Below are positions 54,907 through 63,329 of a DNA stretch of 64,000 nucleotides, piece after piece. Location of the stretch: contig OZ251509.1 in the NCBI GenBank assembly GCA_965242855.1, positions 2,294,001-2,358,000 on the forward strand, read 5' to 3'. Source of the DNA: WTGU01 sp965242855 (lineage in GTDB: Bacteria > Pseudomonadota > Alphaproteobacteria > UBA828). The notes beneath the pieces were generated by a model, which searched no databases, was not told where the DNA came from, and saw only the letters and a list, made by a program, of their open reading frames with translations. Numbering within the stretch: position 1 is the first letter of the stretch; each line of letters opens with the position of its first letter. The translations under genes and the position numbers were made by a program.

Positions 54907-57900
54907 TCAGAACCGGAAGGTGAAGTCCAAACCGGCCCCGTAGTCACGGTTGCCGTCGCCGCCTGCCGCGTAGCTCAGGGAACCCCGAAGCGCGTAACGA
55001 CCGCCGCCCCAGCGATGGTCGCCACCCACCGAGAGATGCAGCCGGGTCGGCGAGGCGCTCGTCCGCAGCACCGTATCCGACACCTTCACTTCCGTCTCCT
55101 TCGAGAACTCCTGCTCCACATCCAGAGACCCGAACAGGCGGCTGTCCATGCCCGCGACGCCGGACAGCACCTTCTCCACGCCCGCGCCCGCGCGGCCCTT
55201 CAGGCTCTCCGCATCTCCCACCGACACGCGCGCGCCGTCCATCACCTCCTCGGCGAAGTCGTCCAGAGCCACCTTCGACCACGTCAGGCCCACGCGCGGC
55301 GTCAGGAACATATCCCGTTCCATCCCCATGCGCTGGCCGGCTTCCACGCCCACGGCGAAACCCTGCCCCTTCACGCCGTCCTTCAGCGCGCCGCGAACGG
55401 CCGACTTCAGGTCCACCTCGTAGCGCGTCAGCGCCGCCTGGACGTCCACGTGGATGCCGCCCGCCATGGTCGTGGCGTGCACGCCCACGCCGGCGCCCGA
55501 CAGATCGACCTCGCCCACCGGCGCCATCTTCGCCGAACCCCGCAGACCGTGGATCGACATACCGAGGCCGAGGCCCGCGCTTTCGCCCCCCGCCATGAAG
55601 TCCACGCCCGCGCGCACACCGTAACGGCGATGGTCGTAGGCCACGTCCGTCCGCGTCGAGGCGTCCGCCTGCCACTTGCCGTTTGCGGCCTCCATACGCG
55701 CCCAGCCGCCCCCGGCGTCCCGCGACGCAGACGACCGCTCCGCGTAAGGTCCTCCGCGTAAGGTCGGAAGGCCGTTCATCGCCAGCAGCATCGACGGCAG
55801 CGCCTCGTACAGCCGGCATCGGTCGTTCACCATCGCCGCCACGCCGCAATCGAAGGTTGGCGGCGGCGGCGGTGGTGGCTCCTTCTCACCCATCATCTCA
55901 TCCATCCGGCACTGGCCGTCATCGCCGCGGGTCTGGCCCTCGGGGCACGGCGCCCGCTGATAGTCCTCGGGGTTCAGACCGATGTTGCCGTCCGGGCCGA
56001 GCAGGGGCTCCTCTCTCAGTCCGCCGGTGGGGCCGTCGGGGTCGGTCACGCCCCACCTGGTTTGCGTGGGGAGCGCACCGGTCACCCTCGCCCTCAGCGA
56101 CTCGACGGCCTCCCGCGACACGTTGCCCGTCACGGCCGTGTTGCCGGCCACGAACACGATCACCGGGGTACCCTCCTCGTCGGTCCGGATGGCCCTGTCG
56201 GCGCCGTTGGCCATCACGCGCCCGGTCGGGCCGACCGCCACGCCGCCGCCGCCCGTCAGATGGACCGCCCCGGCGCCGCCTTCGCCGCCCTGCACCAGGC
56301 CGTGGATGGTGACGTAGGCATCGCCCGGATCGTTCACCAGAACGCCCACGCCCGAGGAGCCGGCGCGCGCCTCGCCGGTCTCGCCGACCAGGAGCATCCC
56401 GCCGCCCGCAAGGTGGACCGCCGCGTCCGTCCCGCCCGTCACCATGCCGTTCACCGTGACGAACTGCTGGCGCACGTCCTCCGCGTCGTTCTCCAGACGC
56501 AGGAACCTGGCCCATTCGGAGTCCATGCTCACGTCGCCCAGCCCCGCGTTGGCGACGTAGATGCCGGCGTTGGCGCCGGTCACTTCCGCGCCCTCGGCCA
56601 CGGTGACGTGGATGGCGCCGTTGTTGGCGTGGGGCGTCGCGTAGTAGGCGCGGATGCCGTCGCCGCGCGAGTCGATGGAGCCGCCGTTCATGGCGATGCG
56701 GACGTTGCCCGGGTTGTAGCGGTCGAGCAGCGCCATCACCCTGCTCCAGTAGTCCTCGTCGTCCGCGGGGTCGTCCGTGAAGCCCGCGGCCCGGAGCGCG
56801 GCGTCCACGTCGCCGCCCGTCGCCACCGCCTTCAACACCTTCTTCTCCGCCTCCGAGAGACCGAACAGCCCGGTGTACAGATTGCTTCTGGCGCCCGGGG
56901 TGTTCGCGCCCAGATAGTCCAGGATCTCTTCGTCGCTCAAGTCGGCCTCGCGCTGGGCGGCGCTGTCGATGGCGGTGAGGACCGACGCCGCATCGATCTC
57001 CTCGTTCCCCAGCATCGCCCTGAACTGCGCCAGGATCGCCGTCCTTCGCGAAGCGTCGCCGGTCTCCGCCAGCAGCGCCGTCTGCGCCGCGGCGTCCGGG
57101 AACTCGCCCGGGACGTCGCCCGCCGCCACTGCCTGTATTATGCCTGTGCTGTCTGCGGTCCTCCGGGGCATGACCGCGGCCTCGACCCCCGCCGCCGAGC
57201 CGTAGAGGCCGTCGGTGGCGCGCTCGGCCTCTATGTACTGGGAGAAAACGACCAAATCGGAGACGTTCGCCGCGCTGAAGCGGCCCTCGTCGTTCTGGGC
57301 GACCATGGCCTTCTCCGCCTCCGTCGTCCCGTGCGAGAACGAACCCGTCCACGTGACGTCGATCACGTTGGGATTCCCCTCGGCCCGCGCCGCGACCTCC
57401 TCGCCCTCCGCGGCGACGCCGTAGCCTCCCGCCCTGGCGTAGACGCCCGTGCGGCCCATCATCCTGCCGCCCTGGGTAATCTTCACCTGGTTGTCGGGAG
57501 CCAGTGTTGTTGAATCCAAGTTGGCGTAGACGGCTTCGGACACCCTGGAGATGAGCGTGGCGCCGTCGGCGACGTCAACGATGACGTCGCCCGTGCCTCT
57601 GTTGAAGGCATGGACGACGTTGACGTGGGCGAGGTTGAGGGCGCTGCGGGAGGACTGGACCGTCCCGCCCTCCACGTTGACCCTCACGTCGCTCGCGTCG
57701 CCGATCTTGTTCCAGGCGTAAATGGCGTGCGACGACTCGGTCCGCACGGTCCCGCCGGTGTTGGTGATGGTGACGGGGCCCTCGCCGCCCCTGTTGACGT
57801 AGATGGGGCGATCCGCCGTGACGTCGCCGCCGTTGGAGATCGTGACGGCGCCCGTATGGCCGGCGTTGTCAGTCACATAGATGCCGCGGTCTTTCGCGGT

Positions 57901-59514
57901 GATCGAGCCGCCGGTGGTCGTGACGGAGAGGTCGCCCGAACTCCCCGTCTTCTGGACCTGGATGCCGTGCAGGTGCATGGCCATGGCGCCCGCCTCGCCG
58001 ATGTCGCCGCTGTTCGTGACCGTGACGTGGCCCTTGCCCCTGTCATCCTCGACCCGGATGCCGGCAAAATCCACGTCGCCCCCGGTCCTCTTGATGGCGC
58101 CGTGGTTGGTGATCGAAATGTTCCCGGCGTTGGCGGGCGCCGTGCGGCGGACGAGGATGCCGACCTTGGCGGCGGTGATCGCCGCCGCGTTGGTGATGGC
58201 GACGCCGCCCTTCTCGTTCGAAGCCGGCAGGTCGCCGAGGATGCCTTCCTTGGTCCGGGAGGTCAGCGTGACGCCTTCGGAGACCGTGATGACGACGTTG
58301 CCGGCCTGGCGGTTCCGCGCTAACAGGGCCTCGTCGCGCGCTTCGACCAACCCGCCCGTGACCCTGATCTTGGCGTCGCCCGCGTTGGCGATCGTCTCGC
58401 CTTCCTCGCCTACCGTGACCAGGATGCCGGCCTGGTTGGAAACGTCGATGTCGCCGCCCGAATGGATGACGGAGGCGCCGGCGGTCGAGCCGGCGGCCGT
58501 CTTCACGCTTGTCAAGATGGAGATGGCCAGGGCGTGCGACGTGATGTCGCCGCTGTTGGTGACCGTGGCGCCGCCGGCGGCGCCCGTGTGCTGCAGCGAG
58601 ATGCCGTTCGAGCCGGACTGGGTGGCGGTGATGGGGCCGGTGTTGGTGATCTCGGCGTCGCCCCGGTTCTTGTACTCCATGAGGATGCCGTCTTGGGCGG
58701 CGCCCGACGTCGTGATGGCGCCGTGGTTGGTGATCGTCGCGCCGCCGGTGTGGGCGTTCGAGGTGGCCGCGAGGTAACGCAGGTAGATGCCCTCCGCCCC
58801 CGATCTGATGGCGCCGTGGTTCTCGATGGTCGTGGCGGCCGTGGTGCCGGCACTCGAGCTCCTCTGGACGGTAATGCCCTCCAGCGTCGAATAGATCGCG
58901 GCATGGTTGGTGAACATGGCCGCGCCGGAGCCGGCGTTCACCCCGGCGAGGATGCCGTGGCGATTCATTCTGCCGGTGCCGGTGCCCACCGGCTGCCCGA
59001 TGGTGACGCCGGCGTTGACGGTCACCGTCGTTGTGGACGCGCCCGTGCGCTGCTGGACGATCAGGATGCCGTTGTTGTCCTCGGTGCCGGAGTTCGCGTT
59101 GCTCGCGCGCTGGCGGATGGCCACCCGGTTGGCGGTGGCGCTGGCGCCGCCGACCGTGAGCGCGAGCCCGCCGCCGGCGGCGCCGTCGCTGTCCAGGGTG
59201 ATGCCGTTCGACGCGCGGGTGTCCCCGGCCCCGGAGGTGACCGTCCACGCCGTCGAGCCGCCCGGCACGACGACCGTGGCGACGTTGTTCGCGCCGGGCG
59301 CCGCGTTCTGGTAGATGATGCCGTCGGCGTAGGTCGTGGCGGAGCAGGTGACGGTCTGCGCCGTGCTGGAGATCGCCCCGCACTCGTCCGCCGCCCGCGC
59401 CGCCCCCGGCGCGAGGAGGAGCGCGGCGAGGAACGCCAGGGCCGCGGCTGCGATGCCGAGGCGCCGCGCAGCCGATCCGCTTCCATGATTCGCCATCCGC
59501 ACGATCGCGCTCAT
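54907..59514 (-). CDS. large classical autotransporter (type Va secretion)
   Basis: A 1535-residue protein: signal peptide (about 1-41, ending PGAARA), passenger (about 42-1200) and C-terminal beta-barrel (about 1250-1535) ending in Phe (DFTFRF). The passenger has dozens of short beta-helix rungs of the form 'VTITNHGAI---G-GI---' and 'ITNTGPITA'. An acidic helical insert (about 741-938) interrupts the helix. A Cys pair (CGVAAMVNDRC) and a run of Pro precede the barrel. The start at 59514 has GGGGAG at good distance; upstream ATGs lack it. No protease or lipase motif is seen in the passenger, so adhesion is likelier than enzymatic activity. The promoter contains a G tract (see 59547-59573), suggesting phase variation. 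Confidence 0.9.
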   Translation of the reverse strand: MSAIVRMANHGSGSAARRLGIAAAALAFLAALLLAPGAARAADECGAISSTAQTVTCSATTYADGIIYQNAAPGANNVATVVVPGGSTAWTVTSGAGDTRASNGITLDSDGAAGGGLALTVGGASATANRVAIRQRASNANSGTEDNNGILIVQQRTGASTTTVTVNAGVTIGQPVGTGTGRMNRHGILAGVNAGSGAAMFTNHAAIYSTLEGITVQRSSSAGTTAATTIENHGAIRSGAEGIYLRYLAATSNAHTGGATITNHGAITTSGAAQDGILMEYKNRGDAEITNTGPITATQSGSNGISLQHTGAAGGATVTNSGDITSHALAISILTSVKTAAGSTAGASVIHSGGDIDVSNQAGILVTVGEEGETIANAGDAKIRVTGGLVEARDEALLARNRQAGNVVITVSEGVTLTSRTKEGILGDLPASNEKGGVAITNAAAITAAKVGILVRRTAPANAGNISITNHGAIKRTGGDVDFAGIRVEDDRGKGHVTVTNSGDIGEAGAMAMHLHGIQVQKTGSSGDLSVTTTGGSITAKDRGIYVTDNAGHTGAVTISNGGDVTADRPIYVNRGGEGPVTITNTGGTVRTESSHAIYAWNKIGDASDVRVNVEGGTVQSSRSALNLAHVNVVHAFNRGTGDVIVDVADGATLISRVSEAVYANLDSTTLAPDNQVKITQGGRMMGRTGVYARAGGYGVAAEGEEVAARAEGNPNVIDVTWTGSFSHGTTEAEKAMVAQNDEGRFSAANVSDLVVFSQYIEAERATDGLYGSAAGVEAAVMPRRTADSTGIIQAVAAGDVPGEFPDAAAQTALLAETGDASRRTAILAQFRAMLGNEEIDAASVLTAIDSAAQREADLSDEEILDYLGANTPGARSNLYTGLFGLSEAEKKVLKAVATGGDVDAALRAAGFTDDPADDEDYWSRVMALLDRYNPGNVRIAMNGGSIDSRGDGIRAYYATPHANNGAIHVTVAEGAEVTGANAGIYVANAGLGDVSMDSEWARFLRLENDAEDVRQQFVTVNGMVTGGTDAAVHLAGGGMLLVGETGEARAGSSGVGVLVNDPGDAYVTIHGLVQGGEGGAGAVHLTGGGGVAVGPTGRVMANGADRAIRTDEEGTPVIVFVAGNTAVTGNVSREAVESLRARVTGALPTQTRWGVTDPDGPTGGLREEPLLGPDGNIGLNPEDYQRAPCPEGQTRGDDGQCRMDEMMGEKEPPPPPPPTFDCGVAAMVNDRCRLYEALPSMLLAMNGLPTLRGGPYAERSSASRDAGGGWARMEAANGKWQADASTRTDVAYDHRRYGVRAGVDFMAGGESAGLGLGMSIHGLRGSAKMAPVGEVDLSGAGVGVHATTMAGGIHVDVQAALTRYEVDLKSAVRGALKDGVKGQGFAVGVEAGQRMGMERDMFLTPRVGLTWSKVALDDFAEEVMDGARVSVGDAESLKGRAGAGVEKVLSGVAGMDSRLFGSLDVEQEFSKETEVKVSDTVLRTSASPTRLHLSVGGDHRWGGGRYALRGSLSYAAGGDGNRDYGAGLDFTFRF

Positions 59515-59546
59515 CGTTCCGCTCCCCCGCATGAGATGATCGAACC

Positions 59547-59573
59547 TGTTTAATCCCCCCCCCCCCCCGTCAA
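59547..59573 (-). promoter_or_regulatory. autotransporter promoter with G-tract spacer (probably phase-variable)
   Basis: On the minus strand: TTGACG (-35, 59573-59568), then the rest of a 14-G run and AT, then TAAACA (-10, 59552-59547). The spacer is 15 bases with this tract length; 16 G would give the optimum of 17. The predicted transcript starts near 59540, and the leader of about 26 bases carries GGGGAG before the ATG. Slippage in the tract would change spacing and so promoter strength. Confidence 0.7.
59555..59568. repeat. homopolymer run of 14 C (G on the coding strand)
   Basis: An uninterrupted 14-base C run, the longest homopolymer I noticed in the window. It lies 41 bases upstream of the autotransporter ATG and inside its promoter spacer. 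The exact length may be affected by sequencing or by mixture in the culture. Confidence 0.9.
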
Positions 59574-59680
59574 GGTCAAGGGCGCAGTTGGGGAGATTCG
59601 AAGAAATCAACCTGCTCATCCGCGAGAGTCCGCCAGGGGCCGGGTCTCGCCGACGGGGCGGGGAAGGCGGGCGGCACCCT

Positions 59681-60089
59681 CTCGGCCCTCTTCGGGTCGT
59701 CGTTCCCGCGAAGGCGGGGAGCCGGAGAGCGTTGGAACAGATTCCCGCTTTCGCGGGAATGACGAGGGAGGAGGCGGGAATGACGGGTGTAGCGGGCGGG
59801 GATGGCGGGGCTATCGATCGCGGAGCCTGCCCCCGCGAAAGCGGGGGAATGGCGGAGGCTTGGCGCGGTGGGGCGTTTGCGCTCCGCCCCCCTCCCGGCC
59901 TCTCCCCTGACAGGGGGGAGGAGAAGAAGGGCGGCCTCTCCGCCCTCTTCGGCTCGTCATTCCCGCGGAGGCGGGAAGCCGGAGACCGTTGGAACAGATT
60001 CCCGCTTTCGCGGGAATGACGAGGGAGGAGGCGGGAATGACGGATGTGGTGGGCGGGGATGACGGGGGTAGTGGGCGGGGATGGCGGGG
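59681..60089. repeat. direct duplication of a 130-base repeat cluster with CCCGCTTTCGCGGG hairpins
   Basis: 59681-59810 and 59936-60089 share long blocks: GAGCCGGAGA-type sequence, GTTGGAACAGATTCCCGCTT and GACGAGGGAGGAGGCGGGAA. Each holds the palindrome ATTCCCGC-TTTC-GCGGGAAT. The second copy has an additional GGGCGGGGATGACGGGGG unit. A third hairpin of the same type is at 60247-60268. Confidence 0.85.
59886..59930 (+). repeat. dispersed palindromic repeat, copy 6
   Basis: CCCCCCTCCCGGCCTC followed by the TCCCCTGACAGGGGGGA hairpin and GGAGAAGAAGG. The right-hand flank GGAGAAGAAGGG matches the unit boundary in the tandem array at 54476-54800. Confidence 0.7.
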
Positions 60090-60159
60090 TGTCAGTGGGG
60101 ATGACGGCCGGAGGGAAGGCCATTGGCGCGAGGGGGGCATGGCGTGGCACCGAAGAGCC

Positions 60160-60240
60160 ATCATTCCCGCATCATGCCTCGTCATCCCCGCATCATGCCT
60201 CGTCATTCCCGCATCATGCCCCGTCACCCCCCACATCACT
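60160..60240. repeat. short tandem repeat, 21-base unit, about three to four copies
   Basis: The unit is TCATTCCCGCATCATGCCTC plus G, repeated with few changes (CATCCCCGC in the second copy, GCCCCGTCACC at the end). It joins directly to a CCCGCGAAAGCGGG hairpin. Confidence 0.8.
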
Positions 60241-60349
60241 TCCCGTCATTCCCGCGAAAGCGGGAATCCATTTCGATCGATCCCGCCGAGTATGAATGGA
60301 CCTGGCCGCCGCATGAATGCCGCCGCATAAATCCTGCGGATCGGGCGGG

Positions 60350-60382
60350 AAAAGGAAAAGGGGCGGCCCGGTGGGCCGCCCC
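60350..60382 (-). terminator. intrinsic terminator of the amt operon
   Basis: On the minus strand GGGGCGGCCC pairs perfectly with GGGCCGCCCC around a three-base loop, followed by TTTTCCTTTT. This is a strong terminator. It lies 22 bases after the stop of the 84-residue membrane protein gene. Confidence 0.92.
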
Positions 60383-60404
60383 TGGGCTCGTGGCGAAGGC
60401 CGCG

Positions 60405-60659
60405 TCAATTGCCGATGCGGACCTCTTCCTCCGTGGCGATGGCGCCGGTGGCGTGGTGCATGGCGCGCTCCATGCCGACCTCGCGGTAGAGCTTGACCGC
60501 CTCGCGGTACTCGCGCTCCTCCTGGCGTATCTGGAAGACGTGCCAGGCCACCCAGAGGAACACCAGGATTCCGAGCATCGCCGCTTCGGCGCCGACGCCG
60601 GGATACATGGCGCCGATCCCGGCGGGATTGGTGAAGGAGTCCAAACCTGTCGAAGACAT
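60405..60659 (-). CDS. small single-TM membrane protein next to the ammonium transporter
   Basis: An 84-residue protein with one membrane helix (about 25-44, AEAAMLGILVFLWVAWHVF) and a charged C-terminal tail rich in Glu and Arg (QIRQEEREYREAVKLYREVG). It starts nine bases after the amt stop and ends just before the operon terminator, so it is cotranscribed with amt. The place after amt is usually taken by other genes; the PII gene glnK normally precedes amt, and neither side here has it. It could be an accessory or regulatory partner of the transporter. No family name is recognised. Confidence 0.75.
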   Translation of the reverse strand: MSSTGLDSFTNPAGIGAMYPGVGAEAAMLGILVFLWVAWHVFQIRQEEREYREAVKLYREVGMERAMHHATGAIATEEEVRIGN

Positions 60660-60668
60660 CCGCGCCTC

Positions 60669-62075
60669 CTATTCCTTGGCGTAGGTGCGTTCGATCTTCT
60701 CGAACGCGGTTTCCTGGTGGGCATGGTAGGGATACGCATCGCCCAGGCCATGGGTATCGAGGCCGGCGAGTTCGACCTCCCGCGGCACCCGCAGCATGTT
60801 GAACGCCTTCAGCGTCTTCGCCACGACGTAGCACGGGATGAAGCCCAGCACCCAGAACATGATGACGGCCCCCAGAATCTGGCCGACCGGGTTGATCTGA
60901 GGCAGGCCCTCCGGGGTCTGGAACAGGGCGATCGAGGCCTCGCGGGCTTCGTAGTTGCCGAACATCGGGCTGGCGGCCGGATAGCCCCAGAGCACGAAGC
61001 CGCACACGATCACGCCGAAGAACCCGGCGTAGCCGTGCACGGCGACCGCGCCGACCGCGTCGTCGATCTTGAAGCGCCGCTCGACCCAGCGGTGCATGCA
61101 GATCATGAACACCACGCCCGCGGCCGCGATGAACGCGGCCTGCAACGGATGGTAGAGGTCGTTGCCGGCCGAGGCCGCGATGATCCCGCCGAGGCCGCCC
61201 GAGTAGGTCCAGAACGGATCGCCCCTGGTGACGATGTAGGCCGCCATCAGGCCGCCCGAGAAGGACATCAGGAAGTTGAAGACGATCGCGGACAGCGTCG
61301 TCGGCATCAGATAGATGTTGGTGGCCGAGAAGAAGGTCCCCGCCTCGCCGCCGATGTCGATGATCGGCACGTTGCAGGCCGCATAGAAGCCCCAGAAGCC
61401 GGTGAAGATCAGGAACAGCCCCACCGTGACCAGCCACGGGTTGTGCGGCTTGATCTGGTTGACCTCCCCGTTCGGCCCGAACTTGCCGATGCGCGGCCCG
61501 AGCACGCAGAGGATTGCGAGCGCGGAGCCGCCGGCGATGGCGTGCACCACCCCGGAGGCATAGGCATCGTGGTAGCCCAGGATCTGAACCATCCAGCCGC
61601 CCGGGTGCCAGCCCCAGGCCGCGTCCAGAATCCAGGTGAAGGAGCCGATGAGCACGGCGAAGACGAGGAAGGCGCCGGTCTTGATACGCTCGATCACCGC
61701 GCCGGAGACGATCGAGGCCGTCGTCCACGAGAAGAGCAGGAACGCGGCCCAGAACACGCCGTTGATGCGATCCTGCATGTTCGTCCCCATGGCTTCGTTC
61801 CATGGCTCCGCCCACGACGCGGCCGTGAAGCCGCCGGAGGCGAAAGGAACGTTGGGGAACGAGAAATAGACGTACCAGCCGAAGAAGAAGAACGTGACCG
61901 TGACCAGCGGGATCAACATCGTGTTCTTCATCAGAGTGTGAAGAACGTTCTTGCGCCGGGAGGCTCCGACCTCGTAGGTACAGAACCCGGCGTGGATCAA
62001 GAACATCATGACCACCGTGATCCAGTAGTAGGATTCGGTGAAGATGGTCGTCAAGGCATCGACGGGATCACCCAT
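60669..62075 (-). CDS. amt: ammonium transporter (Amt family)
   Basis: A 468-residue membrane protein with 11 predicted helices. The twin histidines of the pore are in VVHAIAGGSALA (helix V) and AVHGYAGFFGV (helix X). FLIHAGFCTYEVGASRRKNVLHTLMKN is a diverged form of the Amt FMQAGFA...R-KN block, and the long N-terminal part of the loop after helix II (PNVPFASGGFTAASWAEPWNEAMG) is distinctive. I start at 62075, where GGGGGTGG stands before the ATG; an ATG four codons upstream is possible. The C-terminal tail ends AFEKIERTYAKE. No glnK is linked. Nearness to a methylated-amine gene set raises the possibility that it takes up methylammonium. Confidence 0.9.
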   Translation of the reverse strand: MGDPVDALTTIFTESYYWITVVMMFLIHAGFCTYEVGASRRKNVLHTLMKNTMLIPLVTVTFFFFGWYVYFSFPNVPFASGGFTAASWAEPWNEAMGTNMQDRINGVFWAAFLLFSWTTASIVSGAVIERIKTGAFLVFAVLIGSFTWILDAAWGWHPGGWMVQILGYHDAYASGVVHAIAGGSALAILCVLGPRIGKFGPNGEVNQIKPHNPWLVTVGLFLIFTGFWGFYAACNVPIIDIGGEAGTFFSATNIYLMPTTLSAIVFNFLMSFSGGLMAAYIVTRGDPFWTYSGGLGGIIAASAGNDLYHPLQAAFIAAAGVVFMICMHRWVERRFKIDDAVGAVAVHGYAGFFGVIVCGFVLWGYPAASPMFGNYEAREASIALFQTPEGLPQINPVGQILGAVIMFWVLGFIPCYVVAKTLKAFNMLRVPREVELAGLDTHGLGDAYPYHAHQETAFEKIERTYAKE

Positions 62076-62333
62076 ACCACCCCCCATGCTTCGTGATGCC
62101 GCCCTCGTTCCGAGGCTCCGCATCGCCGGGGCGGCGCATGTTCTTATGGCACCGCAATCCTGGAAGCTCCGGGGCGCCGTGTCCAGCACCGCGCCCCGAC
62201 GGCCGGGCCGGAATGGAATGACGGCGTCATTTCAAACAGATAGCGGCAGCGGCAGCGGCAGCGTCGGGATCCGCCGCGGCGCCGGGCGCAAGCGCGGTCG
62301 CGCGGCCGTCGAGTCGGCTCGGGGCGCCGGCGC
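62076..62333. other. divergent regulatory region between amt and the 202-residue hypothetical gene
   Basis: Contains the palindrome AATGACGGCGTCATT (62217-62231), a possible operator, and a run of about four CAGCGG hexamers (62242-62262). No sigma-54 or sigma-70 promoter is convincing by eye. Confidence 0.4.
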
Positions 62334-62942
62334 GTGACCGCCCGCCCCCGCGTCGCGATCCTGCGGGCGCATTTCGTCGGCTGGCAATGCCGCCTGCGCG
62401 CGGCCGCCATGCGGCGCTTCGAGGGCCGGCCGACGCCGGCGCTGCGCCCGCGCGTCCTGCGCCCGGCGGGCGCCGCGCAGGCGCCGGGCGTCACAACCCT
62501 TCTCATGCGCCGCGACCCGGCCGCCGCCGCCGGGTTCCGCCACCTGGCCCGCCGGACGCATGATCCGCGGGCGCGGCGCGAGGCGGCGCTCGCGCTGCTG
62601 GCCGAGCGCTACTACCAGCCGGCGCGCGAATTCGGCGACCTGCTCACGGCGAGTTTCGCGGCCGCCTCGCCGCTCGCGGACGCGCTGGCAAGCGCCGCGA
62701 CCTGCCGGCTCGCCTTCGCCCAGGACGGACAGCGCTACGACCTGCCCTGCGCCGTCGCCCGGCTGCGGGCGGACGACCCGCACTGGCAGGCGACCTATTG
62801 GCACAACGCGCTGTTCAACCACTCCCTGCCGCCGGACATCCAGGTCCTGTCCTTCGCGCCCCGCTGGCTCGACGCCACCGCCGACCCCGCCCCGGACGCC
62901 CGCACGCCGAGCGGGAAGCGCGGCGTTCAGAATTTGCGGTAG
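62334..62942 (+). CDS. conserved hypothetical protein
   Basis: A 202-residue soluble protein starting at a GTG. The beginning reads RPRVAILRAHFVGWQCRLRAAAMRR, and a later block is ARREAALALLAERYYQPAREFGDLLTASF. I recall similar proteins in alphaproteobacterial genomes without an assigned function. GC content and codon use fit the genome. Its last 16 bases overlap the convergent 130-residue gene. Confidence 0.65.
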   Translation: MTARPRVAILRAHFVGWQCRLRAAAMRRFEGRPTPALRPRVLRPAGAAQAPGVTTLLMRRDPAAAAGFRHLARRTHDPRARREAALALLAERYYQPAREFGDLLTASFAAASPLADALASAATCRLAFAQDGQRYDLPCAVARLRADDPHWQATYWHNALFNHSLPPDIQVLSFAPRWLDATADPAPDARTPSGKRGVQNLR

Positions 62943-63319
62943 GCGCGATTGAGGTCGGCCATGGGATGGCGGGGGGACATCTGGAACCTGACGAGCAATT
63001 CACGCGCGAGCATGTCCCGGTCCTGCTGGTTGTCGGGGAGGTCCAGGCCCTCCGGCACCGTGACCCAGCCGTTGACGTTGCGGTCGAACACCGCCGGGCG
63101 GCCCTCCTCGTAGCCCATGTGGACGTCTTCCAGCCAGTTCAGGTCGGGCCAGCCCATGGTCTCGATATAGGCCTTGAGGAAAGGAGTCAGGCGCGCGTAG
63201 TCGGGAACGAGGTTCACGTCGTAGCGATAGCCGATGTGCTGGCCGATCTCCTTCTCGCGCGCGCTGTCGAGGCCGGCCCCCTTCAGGTAGTAGTCGACGT
63301 CGCCGTTCTTCCTGCTCAC
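62927..63319 (-). CDS. uncharacterised 130-residue protein downstream of an FMN-glutamate-synthase-like gene
   Basis: A soluble protein without signal peptide or membrane segment. It has many aromatic and acidic residues (DVDYYLKGAGLD, YIETMGWPDLNWLEDVHMGY). It begins ten bases after the stop of the glutamate-synthase-like gene and must be cotranscribed. I do not recognise a family. The tight linkage suggests a subunit or assembly factor of that enzyme. Confidence 0.65.
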   Translation of the reverse strand: MSRKNGDVDYYLKGAGLDSAREKEIGQHIGYRYDVNLVPDYARLTPFLKAYIETMGWPDLNWLEDVHMGYEEGRPAVFDRNVNGWVTVPEGLDLPDNQQDRDMLARELLVRFQMSPRHPMADLNRAYRKF

Positions 63320-63329
63320 GCCGGGCCTC

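Larger units (their letters stand above)
59515..60349. other. repeat-rich intergenic region upstream of the autotransporter
   Basis: About 835 bases without a gene. It contains the autotransporter promoter, a duplicated segment of about 130 bases (59681-59810 and 59936-60060), one dispersed palindromic repeat (59886-59930) and short 21-base tandem repeats (60160-60240). All frames here encode only repeat translations. Confidence 0.8.

Noticed and set aside
59811..60239. Small repetitive protein upstream of the autotransporter
   Set aside because: It is made only of translated intergenic repeats (GMTRHDA units).
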